64,000 nt of DNA from Streptomyces rhizosphaerihabitans. GTDB lineage: Bacteria > Actinomycetota > Actinomycetes > Streptomycetales > Streptomycetaceae. The notes below the pieces were generated by a model that was not told the DNA's origin, ran no database searches, and saw nothing but the letters and a program-made list of their open reading frames with translations. Below, in pieces: positions 8,805 through 19,450 of this stretch. The DNA lies in the NCBI RefSeq assembly GCF_025399795.1, contig NZ_JAODTZ010000009.1:62001-126000 (forward strand), written 5' to 3'. Position numbers and translations under genes: made by a program. Position 1 is the stretch's first letter. Each line of letters starts with the position of its first letter.

Positions 8805-8849
8805 GCTGCCCCGCCGCCTCTCCGCCTCTGCGCCGAGCGGCGGGGCAGC
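8805..8849. terminator. Hairpin between galK and convergent GNAT gene
   Basis: A 13-bp perfect inverted repeat (GCTGCCCCGCCGC / GCGGCGGGGCAGC) is separated by 19 nt. It lies between convergent genes and is a likely bidirectional terminator. The long loop makes it less certain than others in the window. Confidence 0.45.
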
Positions 8850-8901
8850 GGCTGTGCGAGGAGTGCGCGGCGGTCCGGTGACGGCCGGACCCGACGCGGC
8901 G

Positions 8902-9354
8902 TCAGCCCCAGTGCTTCGTCAGGGTGTACTCCGTGGTGCCCGGCGGATAGTCGGGAATCACGCACACCACCTCGTACCCCTGCTTCCGGTAGAAGTCCGG
9001 GGCCTGGAAGTCCCAGGTCTCCAGGCGGGCGGCGCGGCAGCCGCGTCCGGTGGCGGCCGCTTCGGCCTCGGCGAGGAGCCGGCTGCCGAGGCCCGTGCCC
9101 CGGTACCGGTCGTCGACCCACAGATAGGTGACGTGCAGCCAGGTCGTCCAGGTGTGACCGGCCAGACCGCCGGCCAGGTCCCCGGCCTCGTCCATGGCCC
9201 AGACCTGGAGCGGGAATTCACGTTCGGCCGGGGTTCCGCGCAGAGCGCGCAGCACAGGGGACGCCGCCGTGTTCGTGTCCAGCAGTCGCCTGCGGAGCAG
9301 ATCCCGACGGTCTTTGTCGTCTCCTGTCTCGATACGAAACATACGGCTCACCAT
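8902..9354 (-). CDS. GNAT family N-acetyltransferase
   Basis: The 150-residue protein (or 146 if the ATG at 9342 is used) is one GNAT domain: WLHVTYLWVDDRYRGTGLG (beta-4, then the acetyl-CoA pyrophosphate loop RGTGLG), SRLLAEAEAAATGRGC, and WDFQAPDFYRKQGYEVV. The ending TTEYTLTKHWG is common in small stand-alone acetyltransferases. The acceptor substrate is unknown. It is divergent from the response regulator gene and convergent with galK. Neither start has a clear Shine-Dalgarno sequence. Confidence 0.8.
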   Translation of the reverse strand: MVSRMFRIETGDDKDRRDLLRRRLLDTNTAASPVLRALRGTPAEREFPLQVWAMDEAGDLAGGLAGHTWTTWLHVTYLWVDDRYRGTGLGSRLLAEAEAAATGRGCRAARLETWDFQAPDFYRKQGYEVVCVIPDYPPGTTEYTLTKHWG

Positions 9355-9608
9355 AAACGGGCCGGCCAACCAGTTCTGCAAATTGCCTTCCGCTCCCCGC
9401 CCCCAGCCGTACCCTGATGAACAGTGCCGGTGGGGGCCGGTGCTGATCAGGGGGCGAGACAGTCGGGTACGACGCCCGAAGTGGGGGTAGCACTTCCAGC
9501 ACGGCGGCGGCCGTGCGGCGGCGGCACCTCGTTTCGGGTCGCAAGCGGGCTCGGAATCTCTTCGGGCGCCGTACCCGTACGGACCGTCCCCCGACAGTGG
9601 GGGTTTCT

Positions 9609-10376
9609 GTGGTTCGCATCCGAGTACTGGTCGTCGACGACCATCGCATCTTCGCCGAGTCGCTCGCCGCCGCTCTCGCGGCCGAGCCCGATGTCGACGT
9701 GTCCGCGGCGGGCAGCGGTCCCGCCGCGCTGCGCTGCCTCGAGCGCGCGGCGGCGGAGGGCCGCCGCTTCGACGTGCTGCTCGTCGACGCGGACCTGGGC
9801 GGCAACCTGCCCGGCATGCGTCCGGCGGTGCCCGTCCAGGAGAGCAACGAGGACGGTCTGGTGGACGGCATCTCGCTCGTCGCCGGGGTGCGCTCCGGAC
9901 AGCCGAGCGTACGGATCGTCGTGCTGGCCGAGAAGGACGATCCGCGCCGGGCCGCGCTCGCCCTGCAGGCCGGGGCCTCGGGGTGGGTCGCCAAGGACTG
10001 TTCGCTGTCACGGCTGCTCACCGTCATACGGGGTGTGCTGCGCGACGAGACGCATCTGCCGCCCGCCCTGCTCACCGGGGTGCTCCGGGAGCTCACCGCC
10101 GCGCGCAAGCACCGGACCGAGAGCGAGCGGCTCGTCGAGTCGCTGACGCCCCGGGAGCGCGAGGTGCTGCGGTGCATGGTCGCGGGGCTCGGGCGCAAGG
10201 CGGTGGCGGAGCGGCTCTTCCTCTCACCGCACACCGTCCGCACGCACATGCAGAACGTTCTCGGGAAGCTCGGTGTGCACTCCACCCTCGCCGCCGTGGC
10301 CCTGGCCAGGCGCGCCGGGGTCGGACCCGTCGACCTAACCGGGGATGTTGTCGAACGGGGCGGTCAACTGGCGTAG
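9609..10376 (+). CDS. LuxR-type response regulator (NarL family)
   Basis: I chose the GTG at 9609 because a G-rich ribosome-binding site precedes it and the receiver domain (VRIRVLVVDDHRIF) follows at once, giving 255 residues. The receiver domain spans about 1-150, with the acidic pair VVDD, phospho-acceptor Asp in LLVDADLGGN and Lys in AKDCS. A GerE/LuxR helix-turn-helix occupies about 185-245 (LTPREREVLRCMVAGLGRKA, then HTVRTHMQNVLGKLGV). The receiver has an insert after the phosphorylation site (PGMRPAVPVQESNEDGLV). No sensor kinase is adjacent. Its 3' end overlaps the convergent tamR by 42 nt. Confidence 0.88.
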   Translation: MVRIRVLVVDDHRIFAESLAAALAAEPDVDVSAAGSGPAALRCLERAAAEGRRFDVLLVDADLGGNLPGMRPAVPVQESNEDGLVDGISLVAGVRSGQPSVRIVVLAEKDDPRRAALALQAGASGWVAKDCSLSRLLTVIRGVLRDETHLPPALLTGVLRELTAARKHRTESERLVESLTPREREVLRCMVAGLGRKAVAERLFLSPHTVRTHMQNVLGKLGVHSTLAAVALARRAGVGPVDLTGDVVERGGQLA

Positions 10377-10832
10377 CAGTCCGGCCAGTTCACCGCGCTG
10401 CGCCCTGCTCAGCTCGGCGAGGATCGCGCGCTCCTGGTCGAGCAGACCGGCCAGTGCCTGGTCGGCGCGGTCGCACCCCTCGTCCGTGAGGCGGACGAGC
10501 ACACCCCTGCGGTCGCTCGGGTCCGGGAGGCGCTCCACCAGACCCTTCTTGGTCAGACGGTCGATGCGGTTCGTCATCGTGCCCGAGGTGACGAGTGTCT
10601 GGGTGAGCAGCTGCCCGGGGGAGAGCTGATACGGGGACCCCGCGCGCCGCAGCGCCGTCAGGACGTCGAACTCCCAGGGCTCCAGGCTGTGCTCGGCGAA
10701 CGCCAGCCGGCGCGCACGGTCCAGGTGCCGGGCCAGCCTGCTCACCCGGCTGAGCACCTCGAGCGGTTCCACGTCGAGGTCCGGGCGCTCCCGGCGCCAC
10801 GCAGCGACCAGCCGATCGACCTCGTCCTCCAT
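10335..10832 (-). CDS. tamR: MarR-family regulator, TamR
   Basis: This is a 165-residue MarR winged-helix protein starting at ATG 10832. The recognition region reads LTQTLVTSGTMTNRIDRLTK and the wing LPDPSDRRGVLVRLTDEG. It is divergent from a trans-aconitate methyltransferase gene, the arrangement described for S. coelicolor TamR. That protein represses tam and responds to citrate, aconitate and isocitrate to link oxidative stress with the TCA cycle. Identity rests on domain plus this neighbour. The intergenic region carries a five-copy 15-bp repeat that probably includes its operators. Confidence 0.85.
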   Translation of the reverse strand: MEDEVDRLVAAWRRERPDLDVEPLEVLSRVSRLARHLDRARRLAFAEHSLEPWEFDVLTALRRAGSPYQLSPGQLLTQTLVTSGTMTNRIDRLTKKGLVERLPDPSDRRGVLVRLTDEGCDRADQALAGLLDQERAILAELSRAQRGELAGLLRQLTAPFDNIPG

Positions 10833-10861
10833 GACGATCAGTGTAGTGGTTGTGTCGACAT

Positions 10862-10936
10862 GAAGTCTCTTGATGTGGAGTCTCTTGATGTAAAGCTTCT
10901 CGATATAGAGCCTCTTGTAGTGAAGTCTCTTGACGT
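10862..10936. repeat. Five tandem 15-bp repeats between tamR and tam
   Basis: The units are GAAGTCTCTTGATGT, GGAGTCTCTTGATGT, AAAGCTTCTCGATAT, AGAGCCTCTTGTAGT and GAAGTCTCTTGACGT, in perfect 15-bp register. The last unit runs into a near-palindrome, TCTCTTGACGTCGAGAGA (10928-10945), which resembles the TCTTGA-type palindromes bound by MarR proteins. The array fills the region between the two divergent starts and is AT-richer than its surroundings. Its role as a multi-site TamR operator is inference. Confidence 0.85.
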
Positions 10937-11049
10937 CGAGAGACTTTTCCTGTGAGGCTGGAGGCCGAACGGTCCGGCCACCGCGGTCCCCTTCCGCTGT
11001 CCCCTTCCGCGGTCCGCGACCCCTGCGGCGACTTTCGAGGAGGCCACCC

Positions 11050-11868
11050 ATGACTGCCCCCACCACCCCCGGCTGGGATCCGGGCCAGTATCTGCGCCAC
11101 TCCCGGCATCGAGCCCGCCCCTTCGCCGACCTCCTCGCCCAGGTCCCGGCGATCCCCGGCGACCCGGCCCGCATCGCCGACCTCGGCTGCGGCCCCGGCA
11201 ACGTCACCGTCCAGCTCACCGACCGCTGGCCCACCGCCCACGTCACCGGGTACGACAACTCGGCCGAGATGCTCGCCAGGACCGAGGAGCACGCCGGTCC
11301 CGTTCCCGGCGGCGGTCGGCTCGACTTCGCCCACGCCGACCTCACCGACTGGGTGCCCACCGAGACGTACGGCCTGATCACCTCGAACGCCGCACTCCAG
11401 TGGGTGCCGGGACACCTGGAGTCGTTCCCCGGCTGGCTCGACGCGCTCGCGCCCGGCGGCACCCTCGCCTTCCAGATGCCCCACAACACCGACGCCCCGC
11501 TGCACGTCCTGCTGCGCGGACTCGCCTCCTCCCCCCGCTGGAAGAGCCGCCTCGGCGACACCCCGCGTCCCACGGACTCGGTCCACGACCCGCTCGTCTA
11601 CCTGGACCGCCTGGAAAGCCTCGGTTGTCGGACGGACGTCTGGGAGACGACGTACCTGCAACTGCTGACCGGGCCGGACCCGGTGCTCGACTGGGCGAAG
11701 GGGACCGCGCTGCGGCCCGTGCTGACCGCCCTCGCGGACGATCCCGAGGCCCTGGACGCCTTCGTCACCGCATACCGGGACCTGCTGCGCGACGCCTATC
11801 CCGCGCGGCCCTACGGCACGGTGCTGCCGTTTCGCCGGCTGTTCGCCGTGGCCCGGAAGGAGGCCTGA
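11050..11868 (+). CDS. tam: Trans-aconitate 2-methyltransferase
   Basis: The protein has 272 residues and starts at ATG 11050, with a strong CGAGGAGG site upstream. It is a class I SAM-dependent methyltransferase that esterifies trans-aconitate, an aconitase inhibitor. Motif I is IADLGCGPGNVTVQL (about 40-54), then VTGYDNSAEML, ADLTDWVP and SNAALQWVPGH (motif IV region, typical of Tam). It is controlled, by analogy with S. coelicolor, by the divergent TamR. It overlaps the downstream VOC gene by 1 nt (TGATG). Confidence 0.9.
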   Translation: MTAPTTPGWDPGQYLRHSRHRARPFADLLAQVPAIPGDPARIADLGCGPGNVTVQLTDRWPTAHVTGYDNSAEMLARTEEHAGPVPGGGRLDFAHADLTDWVPTETYGLITSNAALQWVPGHLESFPGWLDALAPGGTLAFQMPHNTDAPLHVLLRGLASSPRWKSRLGDTPRPTDSVHDPLVYLDRLESLGCRTDVWETTYLQLLTGPDPVLDWAKGTALRPVLTALADDPEALDAFVTAYRDLLRDAYPARPYGTVLPFRRLFAVARKEA

Positions 11869-12236
11869 TGCTCGCCGCCCTCGACCACGTCCAGCTCGCC
11901 GCCCCGCCGGGCTCCGAGGACCGCCTGCGCGCGTACTACGTCGACGCGCTCGGCATGGCCGAGATCCCCAAACCGCCCGTCCTCGCCGCCCGCGGGGGCT
12001 GCTGGTTCCAGGCGGGGGCCGTCCACCTGCACCTCGGGATCGAGGACCCCTTCCGTCCCGCGAAGAAGGCCCACCCCGGACTGCGCGTCACCGGCATCGA
12101 CGCGTACGCCGCACGGATCGCGGCCACGGGCGCCCCCGTCACCTGGGACGAGGACCTGCCCGGCCACCGGCGCTTCTTCTCCGAGGACCCCGTCGGCAAC
12201 CGCCTCGAATTCCTGGAACCGCTCGTCCGCACATGA
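11868..12236 (+). CDS. VOC (glyoxalase/bleomycin resistance) family protein
   Basis: The 122-residue protein is a single vicinal-oxygen-chelate domain: LDHVQLAAPPGSEDRLRAYY at the start, FQAGAVHLHLGIEDPF in the middle, and a C-terminal FFSEDPVGNRLEFLEP with the typical metal-ligand glutamate (RLEFLE). It overlaps tam by 1 nt and so forms a tam-VOC operon. The substrate is unknown. Its stop codon lies at the foot of a strong terminator. Confidence 0.85.
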   Translation: MLAALDHVQLAAPPGSEDRLRAYYVDALGMAEIPKPPVLAARGGCWFQAGAVHLHLGIEDPFRPAKKAHPGLRVTGIDAYAARIAATGAPVTWDEDLPGHRRFFSEDPVGNRLEFLEPLVRT

Positions 12237-12279
12237 CGAGAGGCCCCCGGAGAGCTCAGCTCTCCGGGGGCCTCTCGTC
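12235..12279. terminator. Perfect 20-bp hairpin terminator
   Basis: The arms at 12235-12254 and 12260-12279 are perfectly complementary over 20 bp with a 5-nt loop (CTCAG). The 5' arm begins inside the VOC stop codon (TGA 12234-12236). It separates the convergent VOC and TetR genes and is likely bidirectional. Confidence 0.85.
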
Positions 12280-12343
12280 GCCCTCGCGCGGGTCCGGAGC
12301 CGAGCCGGGAGAGTGCTCCCCGACTCCGCTCACCGGCCGCGCG

Positions 12344-13024
12344 CTAGGCCTTGCGATGCCCTATCAACCGCGGCTTCGGCTCCAGGCCGTCCAGACCGTG
12401 CCACGCCAGATTCACCAGATGCGCGGCCACCTCCGCCTTGCGCGGCTTGCGGACGTCCAGCCACCACTGGCCCGTCAGCGCGACCATGCCGACCAGGGCC
12501 TGGGCGTACAGGGGTGCCAGCTTCGAGTCGAAGCCGCGGCTCTTGAACTCGCGGCCCAGGATGTCCTCCACCTGGGTGGCGATGTCCGAGATCAGCGACG
12601 CGAACGATCCCGTCGACTGCGGAATGGGGGAGTCACGGACAAGGATGCGGAAGCCGTCCGTGTACTCCTCGATGTAGTCCAGGAGGGCGAACGCGGCCTG
12701 CTCGCACAGCTCGCGCGGATGGCCCGCCGTCAGCGAACTGGTCACCATGTCCAGCAGCCGGCGCATCTCGCGGTCCACCACCACCGCGTACAGGCCCTCC
12801 TTGCCGCCGAAGTGCTCATAGACCACCGGTTTGGAGACACCGGCCTTCGCCGCGATCTCCTCCACCGACGTGCCCTCGAAGCCCTTGGCCGCGAACAGGG
12901 TGCGGCCGATCTCCAGCAGCTGCTGACGGCGCTCGGCACCGGTCATGCGGGTGCGGCGCGCACGCCGCGGCTTTTCATTGCTGCTCGGGGTGCTGCTGGA
13001 GTCGGTCGCCACGCCGTCAATCAT
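12344..13024 (-). CDS. TetR-family regulator coupled to desaturase
   Basis: The product has 226 residues. The N-terminal TetR helix-turn-helix spans about 28-75 (RRQQLLEIGRTLFAAKGFEG, TSVEEIAAKAGVSKPVVYEH, FGGKEGLYAVVV). The rest is an all-helical ligand-binding domain. Its start overlaps the desaturase stop by 4 nt (ATGA), so both are made from one transcript. TetR proteins paired with acyl-CoA desaturases (for example DesT in Pseudomonas) sense acyl-CoA saturation. A role as autorepressor of the operon via the 14128-14154 palindromes is inference. Confidence 0.88.
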   Translation of the reverse strand: MIDGVATDSSSTPSSNEKPRRARRTRMTGAERRQQLLEIGRTLFAAKGFEGTSVEEIAAKAGVSKPVVYEHFGGKEGLYAVVVDREMRRLLDMVTSSLTAGHPRELCEQAAFALLDYIEEYTDGFRILVRDSPIPQSTGSFASLISDIATQVEDILGREFKSRGFDSKLAPLYAQALVGMVALTGQWWLDVRKPRKAEVAAHLVNLAWHGLDGLEPKPRLIGHRKA

Positions 13025-14034
13025 GCCGCTTCAGCGGTTTCCGTCTTGCGTCGGGAGCTGTTCCCGTCGTCGCTGCGGCGGGAATCGATACGCGAGCGTG
13101 ACGGCCAGCGCACGTCGTACGCCCAGCCGAGCTGCTCGCACCAGCGGATGATCCGGGCCGAGGAGTCGACCTGGCCGCGGTCCACACCGTGCCGGGCGGA
13201 TGTCGGTTCTGCATGGTGCAGGTTGTGCCAGGACTCGCCGCACGAAAGCACCGCCAGCCACCACACGTTGCCCGAGCGGTCACGCGACTTGAAGGGGCGC
13301 TTGCCGACCGCGTGGCAGATCGAGTTGATCGACCAGGTCACGTGGTGCAGCAGCGCCACCCGGACGAGGGAGCCCCAGAAGAATCCGGTGAACGCGCCCC
13401 ACCACGACATCGTCGCCAGGCCGCCGATCAGCGGCGGCAGGCCCAGCGAAAGCAGGGTCCAGAGGAGGAACTGACGCGAGATCGCCCGGATCACCGGGTC
13501 CTTGACCAGATCCGGAGCGTACTTCTCCTGAGAAGTCCGCTCCTCGTCGAACATCCATCCGATGTGTGCCCACCACAGGCCCTTCATCAGCGCCGGAACC
13601 GTCTCGCCGTAACGCCACGGCGAGTGCGGGTCACCTTCCGCGTCGGAGAACTTGTGGTGCTTGCGGTGGTCGGCGACCCAGCGCACGAGAGGGCCCTCGA
13701 CCGCCATGGATCCCGCGATCGCGATCGCGATCCGCAAGGGACGCTTCGCCTTGAAAGAGCCATGCGTGAAATAGCGGTGGTAACCGATCGTGACGCCGTG
13801 GCATCCCAGGTAGTAGAAGAAGACCATCAGGCCGAGATCCAGCCAGCTCACCCCCCACCCCCAGACCAGCGGCACCGCCGCGAGCAGCGCGAGGAACGGG
13901 ACGGTGATGAAGAGAAGAAGGGTGATCTGTTCGAGTGACCCCTTCTTCTCGCCGCCGAGGGTGGCGGCGGGGAGCGAGGTGTCGTCGTTGTCCGCCTGCG
14001 GGGCGTCGTCGATCACATCGGAACTCGTGGTCAT
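13021..14034 (-). CDS. Acyl-CoA (delta-9 type) fatty acid desaturase
   Basis: This is a 337-residue integral-membrane di-iron desaturase. All three histidine boxes are present: HRYFTH (about 86-91), HRKHH (about 123-127) and HNLHH near residue 271. Hydrophobic pairs flank the boxes (LLLFITVPFLALLAAVPLVW near 33-52). It introduces a double bond into saturated acyl-CoA and so adjusts membrane fluidity. It is the first gene of a two-gene operon with a TetR regulator. The 351-nt region up to ppc carries the candidate operator. Confidence 0.92.
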   Translation of the reverse strand: MTTSSDVIDDAPQADNDDTSLPAATLGGEKKGSLEQITLLLFITVPFLALLAAVPLVWGWGVSWLDLGLMVFFYYLGCHGVTIGYHRYFTHGSFKAKRPLRIAIAIAGSMAVEGPLVRWVADHRKHHKFSDAEGDPHSPWRYGETVPALMKGLWWAHIGWMFDEERTSQEKYAPDLVKDPVIRAISRQFLLWTLLSLGLPPLIGGLATMSWWGAFTGFFWGSLVRVALLHHVTWSINSICHAVGKRPFKSRDRSGNVWWLAVLSCGESWHNLHHAEPTSARHGVDRGQVDSSARIIRWCEQLGWAYDVRWPSRSRIDSRRSDDGNSSRRKTETAEAA

Positions 14035-14127
14035 GGGGCGTCCCCTGTGGGGTTCGAGGGTGAGGAACGGCGGGGAAGGGTGTCCGGGTGTGAACCCAGG
14101 GTCCCCCCGTCGTCCGACGGGAATACC

Positions 14128-14154
14128 TACGGGTCCGTAACCTACGGCGTCGTA
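14128..14154. promoter_or_regulatory. Double TACG-N4-CGTA palindrome upstream of desaturase
   Basis: There are two identical-pattern palindromes, TACG-GGTC-CGTA (14128-14139) and TACG-GCGT-CGTA (14143-14154), with centres exactly 15 bp apart, 94-120 bp upstream of the desaturase start. It is the only obvious symmetrical site in the 14035-14385 intergenic stretch. A TetR dimer-pair operator is the natural reading (inference). Confidence 0.6.
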
Positions 14155-14385
14155 AGTATGTCAGCGCGTAGCCCGGCGGCAAGAGCCCGTGAGCCTGCGC
14201 GTCCGAGAGGACACCTATCCTTGGAGTCGGTCGGACAGCGCGGTCCGTTCTGATTTCTTCCCGGATGCCACCTCCCTAAGCGGCACCCGCCGCGCGCGGT
14301 CGCCACCCGGGTTCCCTCCCAGACGAGCTTCAGACGAGATTCCCCACTCTTCAGACGAGCTTCAACACTGCAAGGAGCCGCACCT

Positions 14386-17118
<2,733 letters not shown>

Positions 17119-17162
17119 CCGGGCCACACCGGCTGGACCGGCCACACCGGCCGAGCAGACGA

Positions 17163-17210
17163 GAAGGCGCCCTCCGCGCTCGTACACGTACGAGCGCGGA
17201 GGGCGCCTTC
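17163..17210. terminator. Near-perfect 23-bp hairpin terminator after ppc
   Basis: The arms from 17163 and to 17210 are complementary over 23 bp with only a 2-nt (sterically 4-nt) loop. It sits between the convergent ppc and the 17273-17770 gene and is probably bidirectional. Confidence 0.85.
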
Positions 17211-17272
17211 ATGTGTCCGCGTGGGCGGGGGGGGGTGTCCACAACAAGACCGGAAGACCGGTGAGGACGTGC

Positions 17273-17770
17273 CTACAGGACCAGGAACGTGGCCGTCAGC
17301 AGCGCGATCCCCGTGCCCGCCATCAGCCAGGCCACGCGGGTCAGCCGCAGACCGCCCGCGACCACCACCGAGGCGAGCAGCAGGGCGCCCGCCAGGGGTA
17401 TCCAGGCGTAGAGCAGACCGGCCGGACCGCTGCGGACGACCTCATCGCTGCCGGGCTTCACCGTGACCGTGTACGTCCGGCCCTTCTTCACCGCCACCGA
17501 CTGGTCGATGACGACGCGGGCCCGCGCCCGTGAACCCGGCGACACCGGCGTGTACGGCCCCGAGCACACCTCGCCCGAGCACGTCCGCACGGCGATCGTG
17601 CCCTGCTCCCGGCCCTTGCTCAGCATCACGTGCTGCGCGGTGCCCCAGGAGGCCCAGACACCCGCGATCAGGATGAGCCCGGTGACCACGCCCATCGCCG
17701 CGAGCTGCCCGATCCGCAGCGCCGCGTACGCGCTCTGACTGGAGGTGACGGCACGCATGGCGGGGATCAT
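17273..17770 (-). CDS. Uncharacterised membrane protein
   Basis: The 165-residue protein has three hydrophobic segments: about 20-42 (IGQLAAMGVVTGLILIAGVW), 119-140 (AWIPLAGALLLASVVVAGGL) and 145-164 (AWLMAGTGIALLTATFLVL). Between the first two lies an extracytoplasmic domain with a CSGEVCSG cysteine pair and KKGRTYTVTVKPGSDEVV. I do not recognise a family. The topology (one helix, exported loop, helical hairpin) resembles DUF3592-like actinobacterial proteins. An ATG five codons in (17758) is an alternative start. Confidence 0.65.
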   Translation of the reverse strand: MIPAMRAVTSSQSAYAALRIGQLAAMGVVTGLILIAGVWASWGTAQHVMLSKGREQGTIAVRTCSGEVCSGPYTPVSPGSRARARVVIDQSVAVKKGRTYTVTVKPGSDEVVRSGPAGLLYAWIPLAGALLLASVVVAGGLRLTRVAWLMAGTGIALLTATFLVL

Positions 17771-17844
17771 TGGCCATGGCCGCGCGCTCGGTCAACTCCG
17801 GTGGGGGACAAGTCGGCAGTTGTGCGAGTACATCGACCACCCGG

Positions 17845-17990
17845 CCGTCCCCCGCGGTCTCACCCAGCCGTCCCCCGCGGTCTCTCCCGGCCGTCCCCCC
17901 GCGGTTTCTTCCGGCCGTCCCCTCGGGTCTCTCTCCCGGCCGACCCCCACGGTTCCGTTCCGACCCGCGGTCTCTCCCGGCCGTCCGTCA
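17845..17990. repeat. Imperfect tandem repeat (~23-25 bp units) downstream of pth
   Basis: Five to six degenerate copies of a unit like CCGTCCCCCGCGGTCTCTC (about 23-25 bp with the CCGG spacer) run up to the pth stop codon. Copies differ by small indels (CCCCTCGGG, CCCCCACGG). It is non-coding as far as I can see and could affect pth transcript ends. Confidence 0.7.
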
Positions 17991-18599
17991 GGAGTTGTAC
18001 GTGCCCTGGGCCCGCTCCAGGCCCTCGATCACCAGACACTCCGCCGCGTCCGCCGCCCGGTCCACGAAGTAGTCCAGCTCCTTGCGCTCGGCCGACGAGA
18101 AGTCCTTCAGCACGAAGTCCGCGACCTGCATACGGCCCGGAGGGCGCCCGATGCCGAACCGCACCCGGTGATAGTCCGAGCCCATCGCCTTCGTCATGGA
18201 CTTCAGCCCGTTGTGGCCGTTGTCCCCGCCGCCCAGCTTCAGCCGCAGCACGCCGTAGTCGATGTCCAGCTCGTCATGGACCGCCACGATGTTCGCCGTC
18301 GGAACCTTGTAGAAGTCCCGCAGCGCGGTCACCGGGCCACCCGACAGGTTCATGTACGACATCGGCTTGGCCAGGATCACCCGGCGGTTCGCCGGACCGG
18401 GCGGCCCGATCCGTCCCTCGATCACCTGGGCCTGCGCCTTGCCCGCCCGCTTGAACTTCCCGCCGATCCGCTCGGCCAGTAGATCGGCCACCATGAAGCC
18501 CACGTTGTGCCGGTTCATGGCGTACTCGGGGCCCGGGTTGCCGAGGCCCACGATCAGCCAGGGCGCGTTGGCGTCGGTCGTCACGTCCGTGTCTCCCAT
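17988..18599 (-). CDS. pth: Peptidyl-tRNA hydrolase
   Basis: Pth releases tRNA from peptidyl-tRNA that drops off ribosomes. The 203-residue product shows [20 protein letters not shown] (about 14-33, with catalytic His and Asn), [15 protein letters not shown] (about 74-88), [15 protein letters not shown] (catalytic Asp) and [13 protein letters not shown] (about 116-128), all canonical. The ATG at 18599 is used here. A GTG at 18584, preceded by GGGAG, is an equally good start. Confidence 0.95.
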   Translation of the reverse strand: MGDTDVTTDANAPWLIVGLGNPGPEYAMNRHNVGFMVADLLAERIGGKFKRAGKAQAQVIEGRIGPPGPANRRVILAKPMSYMNLSGGPVTALRDFYKVPTANIVAVHDELDIDYGVLRLKLGGGDNGHNGLKSMTKAMGSDYHRVRFGIGRPPGRMQVADFVLKDFSSAERKELDYFVDRAADAAECLVIEGLERAQGTYNS

Positions 18600-18616
18600 G
18601 TGTCCTTGATACGCGG

Positions 18617-18647
18617 CAGCCGCCGCTCCCGACAGGAGCGGCGGCTG
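18617..18647. terminator. Hairpin between rplY and pth
   Basis: A 13-bp perfect inverted repeat (CAGCCGCCGCTCC / GGAGCGGCGGCTG) with a 5-nt loop lies between the rplY stop and the pth start. It may attenuate or terminate the rplY message before pth. Confidence 0.6.
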
Positions 18648-18672
18648 ACACAGATGAAGATTCCCGGGGGGA

Positions 18673-19257
18673 TCAGGCCTCGGCGGCCGCGGTCTCGCTC
18701 TCGGCGGCCGGCTCCTCGGCCTGCGCCGACAGGACCTGGATGACGACCGCGTCCTCGTCGATCGCCAGCGTGGTGCCCTTGGGGAGCTTGATGTCCTTGG
18801 CGTGGATGGAGGCGCCGGCCTCCAGGCCCGCGATGGAGACGGTGACCGACTCCGGGATGTGGGTGGCCTCGGCCTCGACCGTCAGGGTGTTCAGCACGTT
18901 CTCGACGAGGAAGCTGCCCGGGGCCAGCTCGCCCTCGGTGTGCACGAAGACCTCGACGGTGACCTTCTCGCCGCGCTTCACGAGGATCAGGTCGACGTGG
19001 TCGAGGCTGCCCTTGATGGCGTCACGCTGGACGGCCTTCGGGATCGCGAGCTCGGTCTTGCCCTCGATGTCCAGGGTGAGCAGGACGTTCGGGGTACGCA
19101 GGGCGAGCTGCAGCGCGTGGCCCGGCAGCGTGATGTGGACCGGCTCGGTGCCGTGGCCGTAGACGACCGCGGGAACCTTGGCCTCACGGCGGATGCGGCG
19201 GGCGGCGCCCTTGCCGAACTCGGTGCGGGTCTCGGCGGCGAGCTTGATCTCGGACAT
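18673..19257 (-). CDS. rplY: 50S ribosomal protein L25 (general stress protein Ctc type)
   Basis: The product has 194 residues. The ATG at 19257 is chosen because GAGGAG lies 5-6 nt upstream. The N-terminal L25 5S-rRNA-binding domain (about 1-95) contains [20 protein letters not shown] and [13 protein letters not shown]. The C-terminal TL5/Ctc beta domain runs to about 180 ([20 protein letters not shown]) and the tail is acidic and alanine-rich. This two-domain form is usual in actinobacteria. It lies in the conserved prs-rplY-pth order. Confidence 0.95.
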   Translation of the reverse strand: MSEIKLAAETRTEFGKGAARRIRREAKVPAVVYGHGTEPVHITLPGHALQLALRTPNVLLTLDIEGKTELAIPKAVQRDAIKGSLDHVDLILVKRGEKVTVEVFVHTEGELAPGSFLVENVLNTLTVEAEATHIPESVTVSIAGLEAGASIHAKDIKLPKGTTLAIDEDAVVIQVLSAQAEEPAAESETAAAEA

Positions 19258-19360
19258 GTCCACTCCTCGTAGATCTTGGGGAAAGAGGTCACCCGGCCAA
19301 ACATCGGCCTGCTACGAAGAGCGCGTCGATAACGGACCGCCGTACCCGCTTCTGCAAGCG

Positions 19361-19415
19361 GTACGGCCTCCCTCGCCGAGCAACTGTGACAGCTTACGGG
19401 GCGGGGAGGCCGTAC
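19361..19415. terminator. Long-loop inverted repeat between prs and rplY
   Basis: A perfect 12-bp inverted repeat (GTACGGCCTCCC / GGGAGGCCGTAC) is separated by 31 nt between the prs stop (19451) and the rplY start. It could be a terminator or attenuator. Confidence 0.45.
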
Positions 19416-19450
19416 ATGAAATCGATCTAGGCGACCGGTGGAGCCGAGGG

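Noticed and set aside
10689..10955. Plus-strand ORF encoding KSLDV/ESLDV pentapeptide repeats across the tamR 5' end
   Set aside because: It is antisense to tamR and is explained by the 15-bp repeat, which leaves all frames open.
17845..17990. CRISPR-like array
   Set aside because: Units are contiguous and degenerate without spacers, so this is a tandem repeat, and no cas genes are present. The same reasoning applies to 47730-47872.
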